From assembly GCA_021204905.1 (NCBI GenBank), contig JAJPYN010000007.1, positions 75,123 through 139,122 on the forward strand: DNA of 64,000 nt, in the 5' to 3' direction. Of the stretch, positions 26,247-35,421 are shown piece after piece; positions within the stretch are counted from its first letter, which is position 1; each line of letters starts with the position of its first letter. The position numbers and the translations under genes were made by a program. The notes beneath the pieces were generated by a model. The model worked only from the letters and a program-made list of their open reading frames with translations. It was not told the origin of the DNA and searched no databases. Origin of the DNA: Prevotella sp. (GTDB lineage: Bacteria; Bacteroidota; Bacteroidia; Bacteroidales; Bacteroidaceae).

Positions 26247-26777
26247 CTAACCGAAAATACTGAAATGCACGCTGCCGTAACGCCGCAGCTCCTGAAATTG
26301 TCGATTGCCTGAGAAATCGTGCTGTTTGCCGTGCTCCAAAACGAACACCCCGCCCTCGGCAAGCAGGCCGCCGCCAAGCACCGCATCCGGCAGCAATGAC
26401 AGATTCGGCAAGGTGTAAGGCGGGTCGGCGAAGATGAAATCAAACTGCCGCTTGCACGACTTGACGAAGCGGAACACGTCGCCGCAGACAAGCCTGCTGT
26501 TCGCCGCGCCGAGCTTGCCGATGCACGCGCGGATGAACGCCATGTGCTCGCGGTCGATCTCAACGCTCGTAACCTCCGCCGCGCCGCGCGAGAGCAGTTC
26601 TATCGTGATGCTGCCCGTGCCGGCAAACAGGTCGAGGCACGCCGCACCGTCGAGATCGATGCGCCACGCGAGTACATTGAAAAGATTCTCCTTCGCGAAA
26701 TCGGTGGTAGGCCGCGCCTTAAACGTGTGCGGGATGTCGAAATGCCGGCCTTTGTATTTGCCTGTTATAACTCGCAT
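26247..26777 (-). CDS. rsmD: 16S rRNA (guanine-966 N2)-methyltransferase RsmD
   Basis: RsmD methylates G966 of 16S rRNA. The 176-residue product has the family start MRVITGKYKGRHF, RPTTDFAKENLFNVL, the SAM-binding CLDLFAGTGSITIELLSRGA and the catalytic motif FIFADPPYTLPN. It lies 24 bases downstream of the DUF3822 gene on the same strand, a pairing I know from other Bacteroidetes. Confidence 0.95.
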   Translation of the reverse strand: MRVITGKYKGRHFDIPHTFKARPTTDFAKENLFNVLAWRIDLDGAACLDLFAGTGSITIELLSRGAAEVTSVEIDREHMAFIRACIGKLGAANSRLVCGDVFRFVKSCKRQFDFIFADPPYTLPNLSLLPDAVLGGGLLAEGGVFVLEHGKQHDFSGNRQFQELRRYGSVHFSIFG

Positions 26778-26801
26778 CTTCGAAGAAAGCGCCGCGCCGC
26801 G

Positions 26802-27593
26802 TCAGACAAATTGCATCATCATATCCAGCGGCATGCCGCTCCGCAACACACCCTCGTCCGCGAAACCGTCGGCCGGAGAGAAGACGCTCACCTGCCTTAC
26901 GAACCGCCGCAGCTCTTTCAGCAACGCGCCGCGCTCCGGCATATCGCCGCTGACAATCAGGCTGTCCGTCTCGGCATTAGCGTTAATCTGCCGCCACGCG
27001 CCGAGGATGAAATACGCCGCATCGGAAGCCGTGCCTGCCGCAAACGTGTTGGCGAAGACGAAGCGCCGGTGCGAGAACGAACAAATCTCAATCTTGCCGT
27101 CGTGGAAATAAACATGCAGCTTCTTGCCCGCAAAAGCCTCCTCGCCCCGCAACAAATAATCCCACGTCCGCGCCATAACAGGCTCAATCTCAGCGTGTTC
27201 GAAATGGTCGCCGAGTACCGTGCAGAGGTCTTTGTCCATAGCGAACACCGCCACCGTTTTCGGCGACGGCAGCACCGCGGCGCGCAGCACGAACCCCTCC
27301 GCTTCGGGGAACGCCAAACGGTATTGCGCCTCCATCGCACCCTCGCTGTAATCGTCAATAGGCACAAGCAACAACGGTGCATCGAGCATCACAGTAACAT
27401 TATCCTTCGCCTCGCCAAGCAGACGGCTCGAATGAAACGCCTCGCGCAAGTTCGCCGCCACCGACATGCCCGCCTTCGCCGCGTAAGGCTCGTAGTCCAC
27501 GTCGCGCGCCCCGTCCCTGCGCAGCGCGAAGGCCAGCGTGCTGTCGGTAATCCTCACTATAAATCGCCCGGCCGGCGACGTCGTTTTGTCCAT
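26802..27593 (-). CDS. DUF3822 family protein
   Basis: A 263-residue protein matching the DUF3822 type found next to rsmD in Bacteroidetes, with an actin-like/ASKHA-style layout: an N-terminal ITDSTLAFALRRDG, VTVMLDAPLLLVPIDDY in the middle, and GKKLHVYFHDGKIEICSFSH with FANTFAAGTASDAAYFILGA later. Its function is unknown. I start at MDKTTSPAGR (ATG 27591-27593); the longer open frame runs back into the divergent helicase gene. It is the first gene of a two-gene unit with rsmD. Confidence 0.8.
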   Translation of the reverse strand: MDKTTSPAGRFIVRITDSTLAFALRRDGARDVDYEPYAAKAGMSVAANLREAFHSSRLLGEAKDNVTVMLDAPLLLVPIDDYSEGAMEAQYRLAFPEAEGFVLRAAVLPSPKTVAVFAMDKDLCTVLGDHFEHAEIEPVMARTWDYLLRGEEAFAGKKLHVYFHDGKIEICSFSHRRFVFANTFAAGTASDAAYFILGAWRQINANAETDSLIVSGDMPERGALLKELRRFVRQVSVFSPADGFADEGVLRSGMPLDMMMQFV

Positions 27594-27610
27594 TTCTTCA
27601 AACTTTTCGT

Positions 27611-27618
27611 TAACTTTG
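27611..27618 (+). promoter_or_regulatory. Candidate -7 element of the helicase gene
   Basis: TAACTTTG fits TAnnTTTG; TTTG at 27585-27588 lies 22 bases upstream, a little beyond the usual spacing. The helicase ATG is 63 bases downstream. Confidence 0.5.
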
Positions 27619-27681
27619 TGCGGGAAATCAGGCCCGGAAAGGAAGCCGTTTGCAAAAATAATATTTTCCCGCAAAAAGGCA

Positions 27682-29175
27682 ATGAATGAGAACGATTTAA
27701 TCTCGGCCGTGCTCGACGCGTTCGGTATGGCGCCAACAAGCGACCAGCTCAGTGCAGTAAGGGCGTTCGCGCAGTTTATGTTCGCCCCGAAACCCGAGAC
27801 GGCGATGCTCCTCTGCGGCAGTGCGGGCACGGGCAAGACATCGATTGCCGCGGCGATGGTCAAGACATTGCACAGGCTCGGCCACCGCACCGTTCTGCTC
27901 GCTCCCACAGGCCGCGCCGCGAAAGTGTTCTCGCTCACCGCCTCAATGCCCGCGGGCACCATCCACCGCAAGATCTACCAGCAGCGCACCTTTTCCGGGC
28001 CGTCGACAGCGTTTGGCTTGGCTTACAACCGCGCGCGCAACACCCTTTTCGTTGTCGACGAAGCCTCGATGATCTCCAACCAATTAGCCTCGTCGGCGGA
28101 GATCTTCGGCAGCGGTTGCTTGCTCGACGACCTCATCCAATTCGTCTACTCCGGCGACGGCTGCCGGCTAATGCTCATTGGCGATAAGGCGCAACTGCCG
28201 CCCGTGGGGTTAGCCTCCTCGCCCGCGCTCGACGCGAAGATGCTCCAACGCTACGGCCTCGACATCATCGCCGCCAATCTCGACGAGGTGCTGCGCCAAA
28301 GCCGGGAGAGCGGCATCCTGTTTAACGCCACGTCGATACGCCGCATTTTCGCTTCGGAGGAGAAAAATATTTTGCCGAAAATACTGCTTGAAGGCTTCGG
28401 TGATGTAAGGCGCGTTACGGGCGATGAACTGATAGAAAGTATCAATAGCAGCTACTCGAAAGCGGGCATCGACGGCACGATGATTGTAACGCGCTCGAAC
28501 AAAACGGCGAACATCTACAACCGCGGCATACGCAACATGATCCTCGGGCGCGAGGCGATGCTCACCGTTGGCGACCGTTTGATGGTGGTGAAGAATAATT
28601 ATTACTGGACGGAGAAGGCTGCGGCGGCGGTTGAAAACGATGCCCGCGACGACGTTGCAACAAGCCCGACGGACGAACCCGCTTTCCTCGCTAACGGCGA
28701 CATCGCCATCGTGCGGCGTGCGGGTTGTTTCGAGGAACTCTACGGCCTGCATTTCGCCGACGTAACGCTCGCCTTTCCCGACTACGACGGTTACGAGATT
28801 GATGTTAAAATCATCCTCGACAGCCTCGCTTCCGAAGCCCCGGCCCTGACGCGCGAGCAGCAGCAGCAACTGTTCTCCGGCGTGCTCGAGGACTACGCGC
28901 ATATCCGCGGCAAGCGGCAGCAGATGAAGGCCGTTCGCGACGACAAATATTACAATGCGGTGCAGGTGAAATTCGCCTACGCGGTAACGTGCCACAAAGC
29001 GCAGGGCGGCCAGTGGGAGCACGTCTACATCGACCAAGGGTTCATGTCCGAGGCGATGGCCGGCGACGATTATATCCACTGGCTTTACACGGCGTTCACG
29101 CGTGCCACCGAGCAGCTTTTCCTTGTCAATTGGCCCTTGCCGCAGATAGCTTCGCCTTCGAGTTCAAACGACTGA
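27682..29175 (+). CDS. RecD-like ATP-dependent DNA helicase
   Basis: A 497-residue superfamily 1 helicase of the RecD/RecD2 kind. Visible motifs: Walker A LLCGSAGTGKTSIAAAM, motif Ia LLAPTGRAAKVFS, Walker B LFVVDEASMIS, motif III LMLIGDKAQLPPVG and C-terminal motifs VKFAYAVTCHKAQGGQWEHV and WLYTAFTRATEQLFLV. It is shorter than RecD2 of Firmicutes and lacks its N-terminal extension. I start at MNENDLISAV (ATG 27682-27684), because upstream sequence is shared with the divergent DUF3822 promoter. It is likely to act in DNA repair; no RecBC genes are adjacent, but an AddAB-like pair is found at 58-64 kb. Confidence 0.9.
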   Translation: MNENDLISAVLDAFGMAPTSDQLSAVRAFAQFMFAPKPETAMLLCGSAGTGKTSIAAAMVKTLHRLGHRTVLLAPTGRAAKVFSLTASMPAGTIHRKIYQQRTFSGPSTAFGLAYNRARNTLFVVDEASMISNQLASSAEIFGSGCLLDDLIQFVYSGDGCRLMLIGDKAQLPPVGLASSPALDAKMLQRYGLDIIAANLDEVLRQSRESGILFNATSIRRIFASEEKNILPKILLEGFGDVRRVTGDELIESINSSYSKAGIDGTMIVTRSNKTANIYNRGIRNMILGREAMLTVGDRLMVVKNNYYWTEKAAAAVENDARDDVATSPTDEPAFLANGDIAIVRRAGCFEELYGLHFADVTLAFPDYDGYEIDVKIILDSLASEAPALTREQQQQLFSGVLEDYAHIRGKRQQMKAVRDDKYYNAVQVKFAYAVTCHKAQGGQWEHVYIDQGFMSEAMAGDDYIHWLYTAFTRATEQLFLVNWPLPQIASPSSSND

Positions 29176-29221
29176 TTTTCAATCGTTTAGCTTAAAATAA
29201 TTTTTTTAGAAAGAAAAGGGG

Positions 29222-30472
29222 TCAGTCGCACAACGCCTCGCAAACGGCATTCTGAAAGGCGTGGGCGCGGGAGCGGTTCATCATCCCTTGGTTGAAAACG
29301 GCGAACGCGAGGGTGTGGCCTTCGGGCGACGTGCAATACCCCGCGAGCGTCGACACCCCCGTCAGCGTACCCGTCTTCGCGCGGACATTGCCCTGCGCCT
29401 TACCGCCGTTCATGCGCCATCGCAGCGTGCCGTCCTGACCCGCAACAGGCAGCGAGCGGTAGAGCGCGGGGAAAATGAGGAAATCGTTGTAGGCGTAGCG
29501 CAGCAGGTAGATCTCGGCCTCGGCGGAGAGGTAGTTGTAGGGCGACAGACCGGACCCGTCGGCGATGCCGTAGTTGTCGGGGTTGAGACCGAGGCGGCGC
29601 AGGAAGGCCGTTTCGCTGGCGATGGCTTCGTCGGCCGTGGCGGGCAGGCTTGTCGCAGCGGCTATGTTGTAAAAAACGCTCTCGGCGTAGAGGTTGTCGG
29701 ATTCTTTGAGCATGTGCATCAGCACGGTCTCGATGGTGGTGTAGCGCGAGGCGATAACCGTTGCGCTGTCGGGCGTCGTGCCGCCTGAATTCCTGCCTTC
29801 AACAACGATGCCTTCGCTGACGATTTTCCTTCGGAGGACATCGCTGAGGTTGTCGCCTTTTTTATACACGAGCGGCGTGATGGCGGGGTTATCGTCGTCC
29901 CAGCTCCAGCCCCGTCCGAGCGGCGGCGCGTCGATGAACGAGCGGTCGGCGATGATCTTGCCGCGGATGGTGTCGATGTAAAGGCTTCTCACGCCGTCGG
30001 CAAAGCGTTCGATGTCGGTCTCGTCGAGCGCCGGGTCCATCGTGCCTTTGATGTAAAGATTGCCGTTGAGCACGTTCGCGGCAATGTCGCCGTCGCAGAG
30101 CAGATCGGTGCGGAAACGATAGCGGCTGCCGAGGATGTCGAGCGCGCAAACGGCCGTAAGCAGCTTCATCGTCGACGCGGGGCGCAGCACTTGTTTCTCG
30201 CCTGTGGCGTAAAGGATGCGGTTGTCGTCGAGGTCGTAAACCATCAGTCCGAGCTGCGAAGAAGCAAAGAGTTCGGCGGCGCAGAGGTCGTCAAGGCGCA
30301 GCTTGAGCCGCTCTTCGTAAGGCAGGCTGTCGAGGGCGAGCGTGTCGGCGGCGAGACTGTCGGGGTATTGCTCCGCGGCGATGGCCTGTCCGCCGGTGTG
30401 CGTCGTGCAGAACATTGCCAAAACGACAATGGCAACGGCCGCAAAGAGGGTGATGCGCAGTTTGTGTTTCAC
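29222..30472 (-). CDS. dacB: D-alanyl-D-alanine carboxypeptidase/endopeptidase PBP4
   Basis: A periplasmic penicillin-binding protein of the PBP4 (S13) class that trims or cleaves peptidoglycan cross-links. The 416-residue product has a signal sequence (ITLFAAVAIVVLAMFC) and the three active-site motifs: SxxK in RPASTMKLLTAV, SxN in KESDNLYAESVFYN and KTG in VRAKTGTLTG. The start is GTG (30470-30472), directly ahead of KHKLRITLF. A TATCTTTG element ends only four bases before this GTG, so the transcript may be nearly leaderless. LicD lies upstream on the same strand. Confidence 0.93.
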   Translation of the reverse strand: MKHKLRITLFAAVAIVVLAMFCTTHTGGQAIAAEQYPDSLAADTLALDSLPYEERLKLRLDDLCAAELFASSQLGLMVYDLDDNRILYATGEKQVLRPASTMKLLTAVCALDILGSRYRFRTDLLCDGDIAANVLNGNLYIKGTMDPALDETDIERFADGVRSLYIDTIRGKIIADRSFIDAPPLGRGWSWDDDNPAITPLVYKKGDNLSDVLRRKIVSEGIVVEGRNSGGTTPDSATVIASRYTTIETVLMHMLKESDNLYAESVFYNIAAATSLPATADEAIASETAFLRRLGLNPDNYGIADGSGLSPYNYLSAEAEIYLLRYAYNDFLIFPALYRSLPVAGQDGTLRWRMNGGKAQGNVRAKTGTLTGVSTLAGYCTSPEGHTLAFAVFNQGMMNRSRAHAFQNAVCEALCD

Positions 30473-30476
30473 GCCG

Positions 30477-30484
30477 CAAAGATA
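30477..30484 (-). promoter_or_regulatory. -7 element almost touching the dacB start
   Basis: TATCTTTG on the minus strand, followed by CGGC and then the GTG start codon. If this is the true promoter, transcription begins at or within a few bases of the start codon. Confidence 0.4.
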
Positions 30485-30518
30485 CTAATGCCCGTTGGTT
30501 TAAGCAACATAGAACGGT

Positions 30519-31385
30519 TTATTTCTCCGGCTCATCGACATCGAAGGCGAGGACGGCGGGGCGGTGGTTTTCTTGTTCTTCTTTGGGGATATATCGCCTG
30601 AGGTTGGCGTAATGGTGGCGCAGGTAAGGCTCGAGGTCGGAGGGGGCGGAAACGTTGAGCGGACCGAAGCGCACGGTCTGCGGCCGGTCTATGCTGTCGA
30701 CGGAGATATGGTCTTTCGGCATAAGCACCATGTTGTAATACGTTGTCCGGCAGGCGTTGAACATCGATTGCAAAGCGCTAAGCATCCGGTAGACGGCGCG
30801 TTTGGTGAACAGCAGGCACACTATGCGGTTGAGCAGACACGGCAGGAAGCCCCGGTTGGTGGGGTTGTCGATCTCGCATTTGCCGCAGTGCCGCCACATC
30901 CAAATCTCCTTACCCATAAAACAGCAGTTGAGGAAGTTGCAGGCCGTGCGGTGGATGCTTTGCAAAACGCGGTTGTCCGGCACCTTGTCGAAAGGGAACA
31001 CATCGATGTAAATGCCGTGGCAGATGTCGAGATGCCGGAACATTCCCTCGACGAAGAGCGTGCCGCGCCGCCTCACCTTGGCGAAATAGAACGGCGTATG
31101 CTTCTCGCTGCCCTCCCACTGCAAGAAATATTCCCGTCCGAGCAGTGTCGGTGCCTCGCGCAGGAAGCGTTTGTAATTGCTGCGGGTCATGCCGATGTCG
31201 ATGTCGTCGTCCCACGGGATAATGCCTTCCCAGAAAAATGCGCCGATGGCAGTACCGCCAATGACAAAATAAGGTATGCCGAGCTTGTCGCACACACGCA
31301 CTATCTCCGCCAGAATCTCATAGAGCACGGTGTGGAGCCGCTCCAACTCCCCGGGCGTGTAGCCGTCGAACGAACCTTTTGCCAT
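30519..31385 (-). CDS. LicD family phosphotransferase
   Basis: A 288-residue LicD-type protein. These nucleotidyltransferase-fold enzymes transfer phosphocholine or similar phospho-groups to surface glycans. The core is present: FVIGGTAIGAFFWEGIIPWD followed by DDIDIGMTRSNYKRFL, the aspartate-rich metal site of the family, and then GIYIDVFPFDKVPDN. The acceptor glycan is unknown. It precedes dacB on the same strand but has its own -7 element (TATCTTTG, 31419-31426). Confidence 0.88.
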   Translation of the reverse strand: MAKGSFDGYTPGELERLHTVLYEILAEIVRVCDKLGIPYFVIGGTAIGAFFWEGIIPWDDDIDIGMTRSNYKRFLREAPTLLGREYFLQWEGSEKHTPFYFAKVRRRGTLFVEGMFRHLDICHGIYIDVFPFDKVPDNRVLQSIHRTACNFLNCCFMGKEIWMWRHCGKCEIDNPTNRGFLPCLLNRIVCLLFTKRAVYRMLSALQSMFNACRTTYYNMVLMPKDHISVDSIDRPQTVRFGPLNVSAPSDLEPYLRHHYANLRRYIPKEEQENHRPAVLAFDVDEPEK

Positions 31386-31418
31386 AGTTTTCTTTTATTG
31401 ATATAGAGTATCGATATG

Positions 31419-31426
31419 CAAAGATA
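31419..31426 (-). promoter_or_regulatory. Candidate -7 element of the licD-like gene
   Basis: TATCTTTG on the minus strand, 33 bases upstream of the ATG. The -33 element is not clear. Confidence 0.45.
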
Positions 31427-31502
31427 ACGAAAAACGTTACTCCCCGCGAAAACAAGCGGGAAAGTTTTTTGTATTATAGTGCACACCTCATATAAATATA
31501 AC

Positions 31503-31510
31503 TACCTTTG
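31503..31510 (+). promoter_or_regulatory. Candidate -7 element of the barrel protein gene
   Basis: TACCTTTG fits TAnnTTTG and lies 51 bases before the ATG at 31562. No -33 TTTG is seen at 19-21 bases. Confidence 0.45.
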
Positions 31511-31561
31511 CATTTCCGTAAAGAGTCGAAGCCGCACGGCATCGGCTTTCGATAGAGATTT

Positions 31562-33370
31562 ATGATGCACGGGAAACATAACGGGAATCGGATAACGACA
31601 GTGCTGTTGTTGTTTTTAATGCGGGCGGGCGAAATGTCGGTTGCCGCACAGTCTGCAACGGTGTTACCGGCGGATTGCGATACGACAGAAGTCGTTCCCG
31701 CTGCGGAGGAGGAAATGTCGTTCTCCGACAAGACAAAAATCGGATACAAGCACTATTGGTATTGCCTCGAACAAGCGGATGTCAACTATCGCAAGCGGGG
31801 ACTTGACGTCTTCGCCGCACTCGACTACGAGAACTACCGCGAACGCCACAACGCCATCACGCAGACGACGCAATATCTGCCGACCGCCACGACGGAGCAA
31901 GACGCGCACGGGATGGATTTCGCCAAATCTCCTGTCTACGGCGGCAAGGCGGGCTTCAATTACAGTAGCGGACGGCGAGACTGCGGTTTGTTCTACGATT
32001 TCTCCTTCCGACCCGAAGACGCGTGCTCACTCGGCAGCATGGCAATATCGCGCTATGTCGACGGCGAACTGTCGGAAGAAATGTTGCAAGACTATACGGC
32101 GAACGATCGAAATCGACAGCACAAGATTAACGCTTACTACGCCGATTCGCTCGGAGTATTCGCCGTGAGAGCGAACATCGACATCGTGTGGCAGAACAAC
32201 GACAGAGCCCGCGAGACGGAAGAGAGCTCGACAATAAACGCTTTCAACGATGTCCTCTCGACGGACGACATAAACAATCGGCTGATTGCGGGAAACATCA
32301 CCGCGTCCGTGCCGATAGCGAAAGGAGAGTTGCGGTTCGGTCCGGAGATAACGAACATCCGCCACACCGACCGCTACATGACGACAGCCGGCTGCCTCTC
32401 CGCCGACGACACAAAGATAAAGGAGACCACGGCTGCACTCTTCGCCGAGACCGACCAAACACTCGGCAAAGCAGGGCTGACAGTCGGGCTGCGAGGGGAG
32501 TTTACCTCGTCGGGATATTATCTCTTCGGTGTGAAACAATCCGACGCAAGCCGGCACTATATGACCCTGCTGCCGTCAGCCGCTATATCCGTTCCGACGG
32601 GAGACGTGCGCACCCGATTGAGCTACACAAGGACATGCACACGCCCGATATTCGAGCAACTGTCGTCGGCTGTCAGGTATGTCGACCGCTACAACTACTC
32701 GACGGGCAATCCCTCCCTGCGTCCCGTCTACCGCGACATCGTCTCGTTGGCGGTGGAGTGGAAAGACCTGACCGCAGAGGCGACATATCGCTCCACGAAG
32801 AATCTTATCATTCAGCAGACATCGCCCTACGCCGCCTCAGATTATGCCGCCGTCCTCTCCGCCGTGAACCTGCCGAGATACAACTCCTGGACCGTCGCGC
32901 TCCACTATTCTCCCCGCTTCGGCTTCTGGCATCCCTCGCTCGATGCCGCCATAGCGTTTCAAGACATGCAGTTCGTGATTGACGGCGCCGCAAAGAAACT
33001 GAACAAGCCGATGGGCACGGTACGCTTCGATAACGCCCTGTACCTCCCTCTGGATATTCGGTTTAACGCCACACTGTCAATTCGTTCGTCGGGCAACACG
33101 GAGAATTTGTATCTTAAAAACTGCACCACCATCGACCTGGGACTGTTCAAATCGTTCAAGAACGACACGTGGACCGTCGGACTGCAATGCAACGATATAT
33201 GCGGGAAGTGGCGGCGACCCACTATTGTCTACGACACGATGAGCACGACCGTGATAAAGAAGAAACTCGACACACGCGACCTGTCCCTCACCGTCTGCTA
33301 TAACCTCAACCGCAAGCCCTCGCGCTACGGAGGTACGGGCGCAGGCAACCGGGACAAAGGGAGGCTCTGA
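31562..33370 (+). CDS. Outer membrane beta-barrel protein lacking plug domain
   Basis: A 602-residue protein with a signal-like N-terminus (ITTVLLLFLMRAGEMSVAAQ). Its C-terminal two thirds match the barrel of TonB-type receptors of the outer membrane beta-barrel family (SYTRTCTRPIFEQLSS; YNYSTGNPSLRPVYRDIVSL, equivalent to the GNPLLRP region of the receptor at 10.5-12.9 kb). The carboxypeptidase-like domain and the TonB plug expected before it are missing: after the signal comes a short unfamiliar segment (MSFSDKTKIGYKHYWYCLEQ). It may be a truncated receptor or a barrel-only porin-like protein. The reading frame is intact. The start may be the second ATG three bases later. Confidence 0.75.
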   Translation: MMHGKHNGNRITTVLLLFLMRAGEMSVAAQSATVLPADCDTTEVVPAAEEEMSFSDKTKIGYKHYWYCLEQADVNYRKRGLDVFAALDYENYRERHNAITQTTQYLPTATTEQDAHGMDFAKSPVYGGKAGFNYSSGRRDCGLFYDFSFRPEDACSLGSMAISRYVDGELSEEMLQDYTANDRNRQHKINAYYADSLGVFAVRANIDIVWQNNDRARETEESSTINAFNDVLSTDDINNRLIAGNITASVPIAKGELRFGPEITNIRHTDRYMTTAGCLSADDTKIKETTAALFAETDQTLGKAGLTVGLRGEFTSSGYYLFGVKQSDASRHYMTLLPSAAISVPTGDVRTRLSYTRTCTRPIFEQLSSAVRYVDRYNYSTGNPSLRPVYRDIVSLAVEWKDLTAEATYRSTKNLIIQQTSPYAASDYAAVLSAVNLPRYNSWTVALHYSPRFGFWHPSLDAAIAFQDMQFVIDGAAKKLNKPMGTVRFDNALYLPLDIRFNATLSIRSSGNTENLYLKNCTTIDLGLFKSFKNDTWTVGLQCNDICGKWRRPTIVYDTMSTTVIKKKLDTRDLSLTVCYNLNRKPSRYGGTGAGNRDKGRL

Positions 33371-33414
33371 GGGCATAGGGGCACGGCACAAGATAGTTTT
33401 TACTCCGGAGAGTT

Positions 33415-33444
33415 ATTGTTTCCGGATAAAAGTTTGTACCTTTG
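33415..33444 (+). promoter_or_regulatory. Promoter of the etfBA-dehydrogenase operon
   Basis: ATTG (33415-33418) and TACCTTTG (33437-33444) are separated by 18 bases, close to the Bacteroidota consensus. The etfB ATG follows 45 bases downstream. Confidence 0.55.
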
Positions 33445-33489
33445 CCCTCGAAATAATTATAAGACAAAGACTAAAAACAAAAGAAACAG

Positions 33490-34371
33490 ATGAGCTTAAA
33501 AATTGTTGTTCTTGCCAAGCAGGTGCCCGACACGCGCAATGTCGGTCCGGATGCGATGACGCCGGAGGGTACTGTCAACCGCGCCGCCCTGCCTGCCGTT
33601 TTCAACCCCGACGACCTGAACGCTCTCGAGCAGGCGCTTCGTCTGAAAGACCGGTTCGAAGGGAGCACTGTCTCTGTGGTTACGATGGGTTTGCCCAAGT
33701 CCGCCGAGATCATACGCGAGTCGCTCTATCGCGGTGCCGACTGCGGGTATGTCATCACCGACCGTCCGCTCGGGGGTGCCGACACGCTTGCCACGAGCTA
33801 CACCCTTGCGCAAGCGATAAAGAAAATCGGCGGCTTCGACATCGTGCTATGCGGACGCCAGGCCATCGACGGCGACACGGCGCAGGTGGGTCCGCAAGTG
33901 GCGGAGAAGCTCGGACTGACGCAGGTAACCTACGCCGAAGAGATCCTCTCCATCGACCCGGAAAAGAAGAAAATCGTCATCAAGCGCCATATCGACGGCG
34001 GCGTAGAGACGGTGGAAGCGCCGCTGCCCCTCGTGGTTACGGTCAACGGTAGCGCCGCCCCGTGCCGCCCGCGCAACGCCAAGCGCATGATGAAATACAA
34101 GAGAGCCGTCGCCCCCGCAGAATGCAAACCCGAAGAGGCGGAGGCTTTGGCGGAACTGACAACGAAGAAGCCGTATCTGGCAATCACGCAGTGGGGCGCG
34201 GCCGACATCGACGCCGACCCGGAGCAGATAGGCAAGGCGGGCTCGCCCACCAATGTGAAGGCCGTGCAAAACATCGTCTTCAAAGCCAAAGAGAGCAAGA
34301 CCCTCACAAGCTCCGATGCCGATGTGGAGAACGTTATAATCGAATTGTTGAACGAGAAAATTATCGGATAA
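33490..34371 (+). CDS. etfB: Electron transfer flavoprotein beta subunit
   Basis: EtfB forms, with EtfA, an electron carrier that serves acyl-CoA dehydrogenases. The 293-residue product begins MSLKIVVLAKQVPDTRNVGP and has the family segments NPDDLNALEQALRLKD and DTLATSYTLAQAI. Residues 127-136 read DGDTAQVGPQ, the form found in electron-bifurcating Etf proteins (Megasphaera, Clostridium types) rather than the mitochondrial-type sequence. It is four bases from etfA and in one operon with an acyl-CoA dehydrogenase. Confidence 0.95.
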   Translation: MSLKIVVLAKQVPDTRNVGPDAMTPEGTVNRAALPAVFNPDDLNALEQALRLKDRFEGSTVSVVTMGLPKSAEIIRESLYRGADCGYVITDRPLGGADTLATSYTLAQAIKKIGGFDIVLCGRQAIDGDTAQVGPQVAEKLGLTQVTYAEEILSIDPEKKKIVIKRHIDGGVETVEAPLPLVVTVNGSAAPCRPRNAKRMMKYKRAVAPAECKPEEAEALAELTTKKPYLAITQWGAADIDADPEQIGKAGSPTNVKAVQNIVFKAKESKTLTSSDADVENVIIELLNEKIIG

Positions 34372-34374
34372 GCG

Positions 34375-35412
34375 ATGAATAATGTATTTGTATATTGCGA
34401 GATAGAAGGCACTACTATAAAAGATGTGTCGTTGGAACTGCTCACCAAAGGCCGCAAGCTCGCCGACAAACTGGGCGTACAGCTCGAATGTATCATCGCG
34501 GGCAGCGGGCTCGACGGCGTGGAGAAGCAAGTGAGCAAATACGGCGTGGACAAAGTGCATATCTTCGATGCGCCGGGCCTCTTCCCTTACACCTCCAACC
34601 CCCATACCGCACTCGTGGTGAACCTGTTTAAGGAAGAGAAGCCGCAGATATGTCTGATGGGAGCCACGGTCATTGGGCGCGACCTCGGACCGCGTGTCAG
34701 CTCCTCGCTCCACAGCGGTTTGACGGCAGACTGCACCGAGCTTGAGATAGGCAGCTTCGACATGAAGAAGAACATCGGCGGAGAGATAAAGGACGTACAT
34801 TATGACAACCAGCTCTATCAGATCCGCCCCGCATTCGGAGGTAACATCATCGCCACCATCGTCAACCCCGACCACAGACCGCAGATGGCCACCGTCCGCG
34901 AGGGCGTGATGAAGCGCGAAGTGAAAGACGAGGCATACAAGAGCGAAGTGATAAAGCACGACGTGGCGAAATACGTGCCCGAAACGGAATACGTTGTGCG
35001 CGTTTTAGACCGTCACGTGGAAGCCGCTAAGCACAACCTCAAAGGCGCAGCAATAGTAGTCTCAGGAGGCTACGGCGTGGGCTCGAAAGAGGGCTTCGAC
35101 GCGCTGTTCGACCTCGCCAAAGAGCTGCACGCCGAGGTGGGTGCGTCCCGCGCGGCAGTCGATGCGGGCTTCGTCGACCACGACCGGCAGATAGGACAGA
35201 CGGGCGTAACGGTGCGCCCCAAGGTGTATTTCGCCTTCGGCATATCCGGACAGATACAGCATATAGCGGGCATGCAGGAGAGCGGCATCATCGTCTCGGT
35301 CAACACCGACCCCGACGCGCCGATTAACCGCATTGCCGACTACGTGATTATCGGCTCCGTAGAAGACGTTGTGCCCAAGATGATAAAATATTACAAGAAG
35401 AACAGCAAGTAA
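34375..35412 (+). CDS. etfA: Electron transfer flavoprotein alpha subunit
   Basis: EtfA carries the FAD of the Etf dimer. The 345-residue product has the FAD-binding C-terminal domain: AIVVSGGYGVGSKEGFDAL, GASRAAVDAGFVDHDRQIGQ, TGVTVRPKVYFAFGISGQIQ and IVSVNTDPDAPINRIADYVI. No N-terminal ferredoxin domain is fused to it. It lies between etfB and the dehydrogenase with gaps of three and nine bases, so the three products are made together. Confidence 0.95.
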   Translation: MNNVFVYCEIEGTTIKDVSLELLTKGRKLADKLGVQLECIIAGSGLDGVEKQVSKYGVDKVHIFDAPGLFPYTSNPHTALVVNLFKEEKPQICLMGATVIGRDLGPRVSSSLHSGLTADCTELEIGSFDMKKNIGGEIKDVHYDNQLYQIRPAFGGNIIATIVNPDHRPQMATVREGVMKREVKDEAYKSEVIKHDVAKYVPETEYVVRVLDRHVEAAKHNLKGAAIVVSGGYGVGSKEGFDALFDLAKELHAEVGASRAAVDAGFVDHDRQIGQTGVTVRPKVYFAFGISGQIQHIAGMQESGIIVSVNTDPDAPINRIADYVIIGSVEDVVPKMIKYYKKNSK

Positions 35413-35421
35413 CAAACGATT

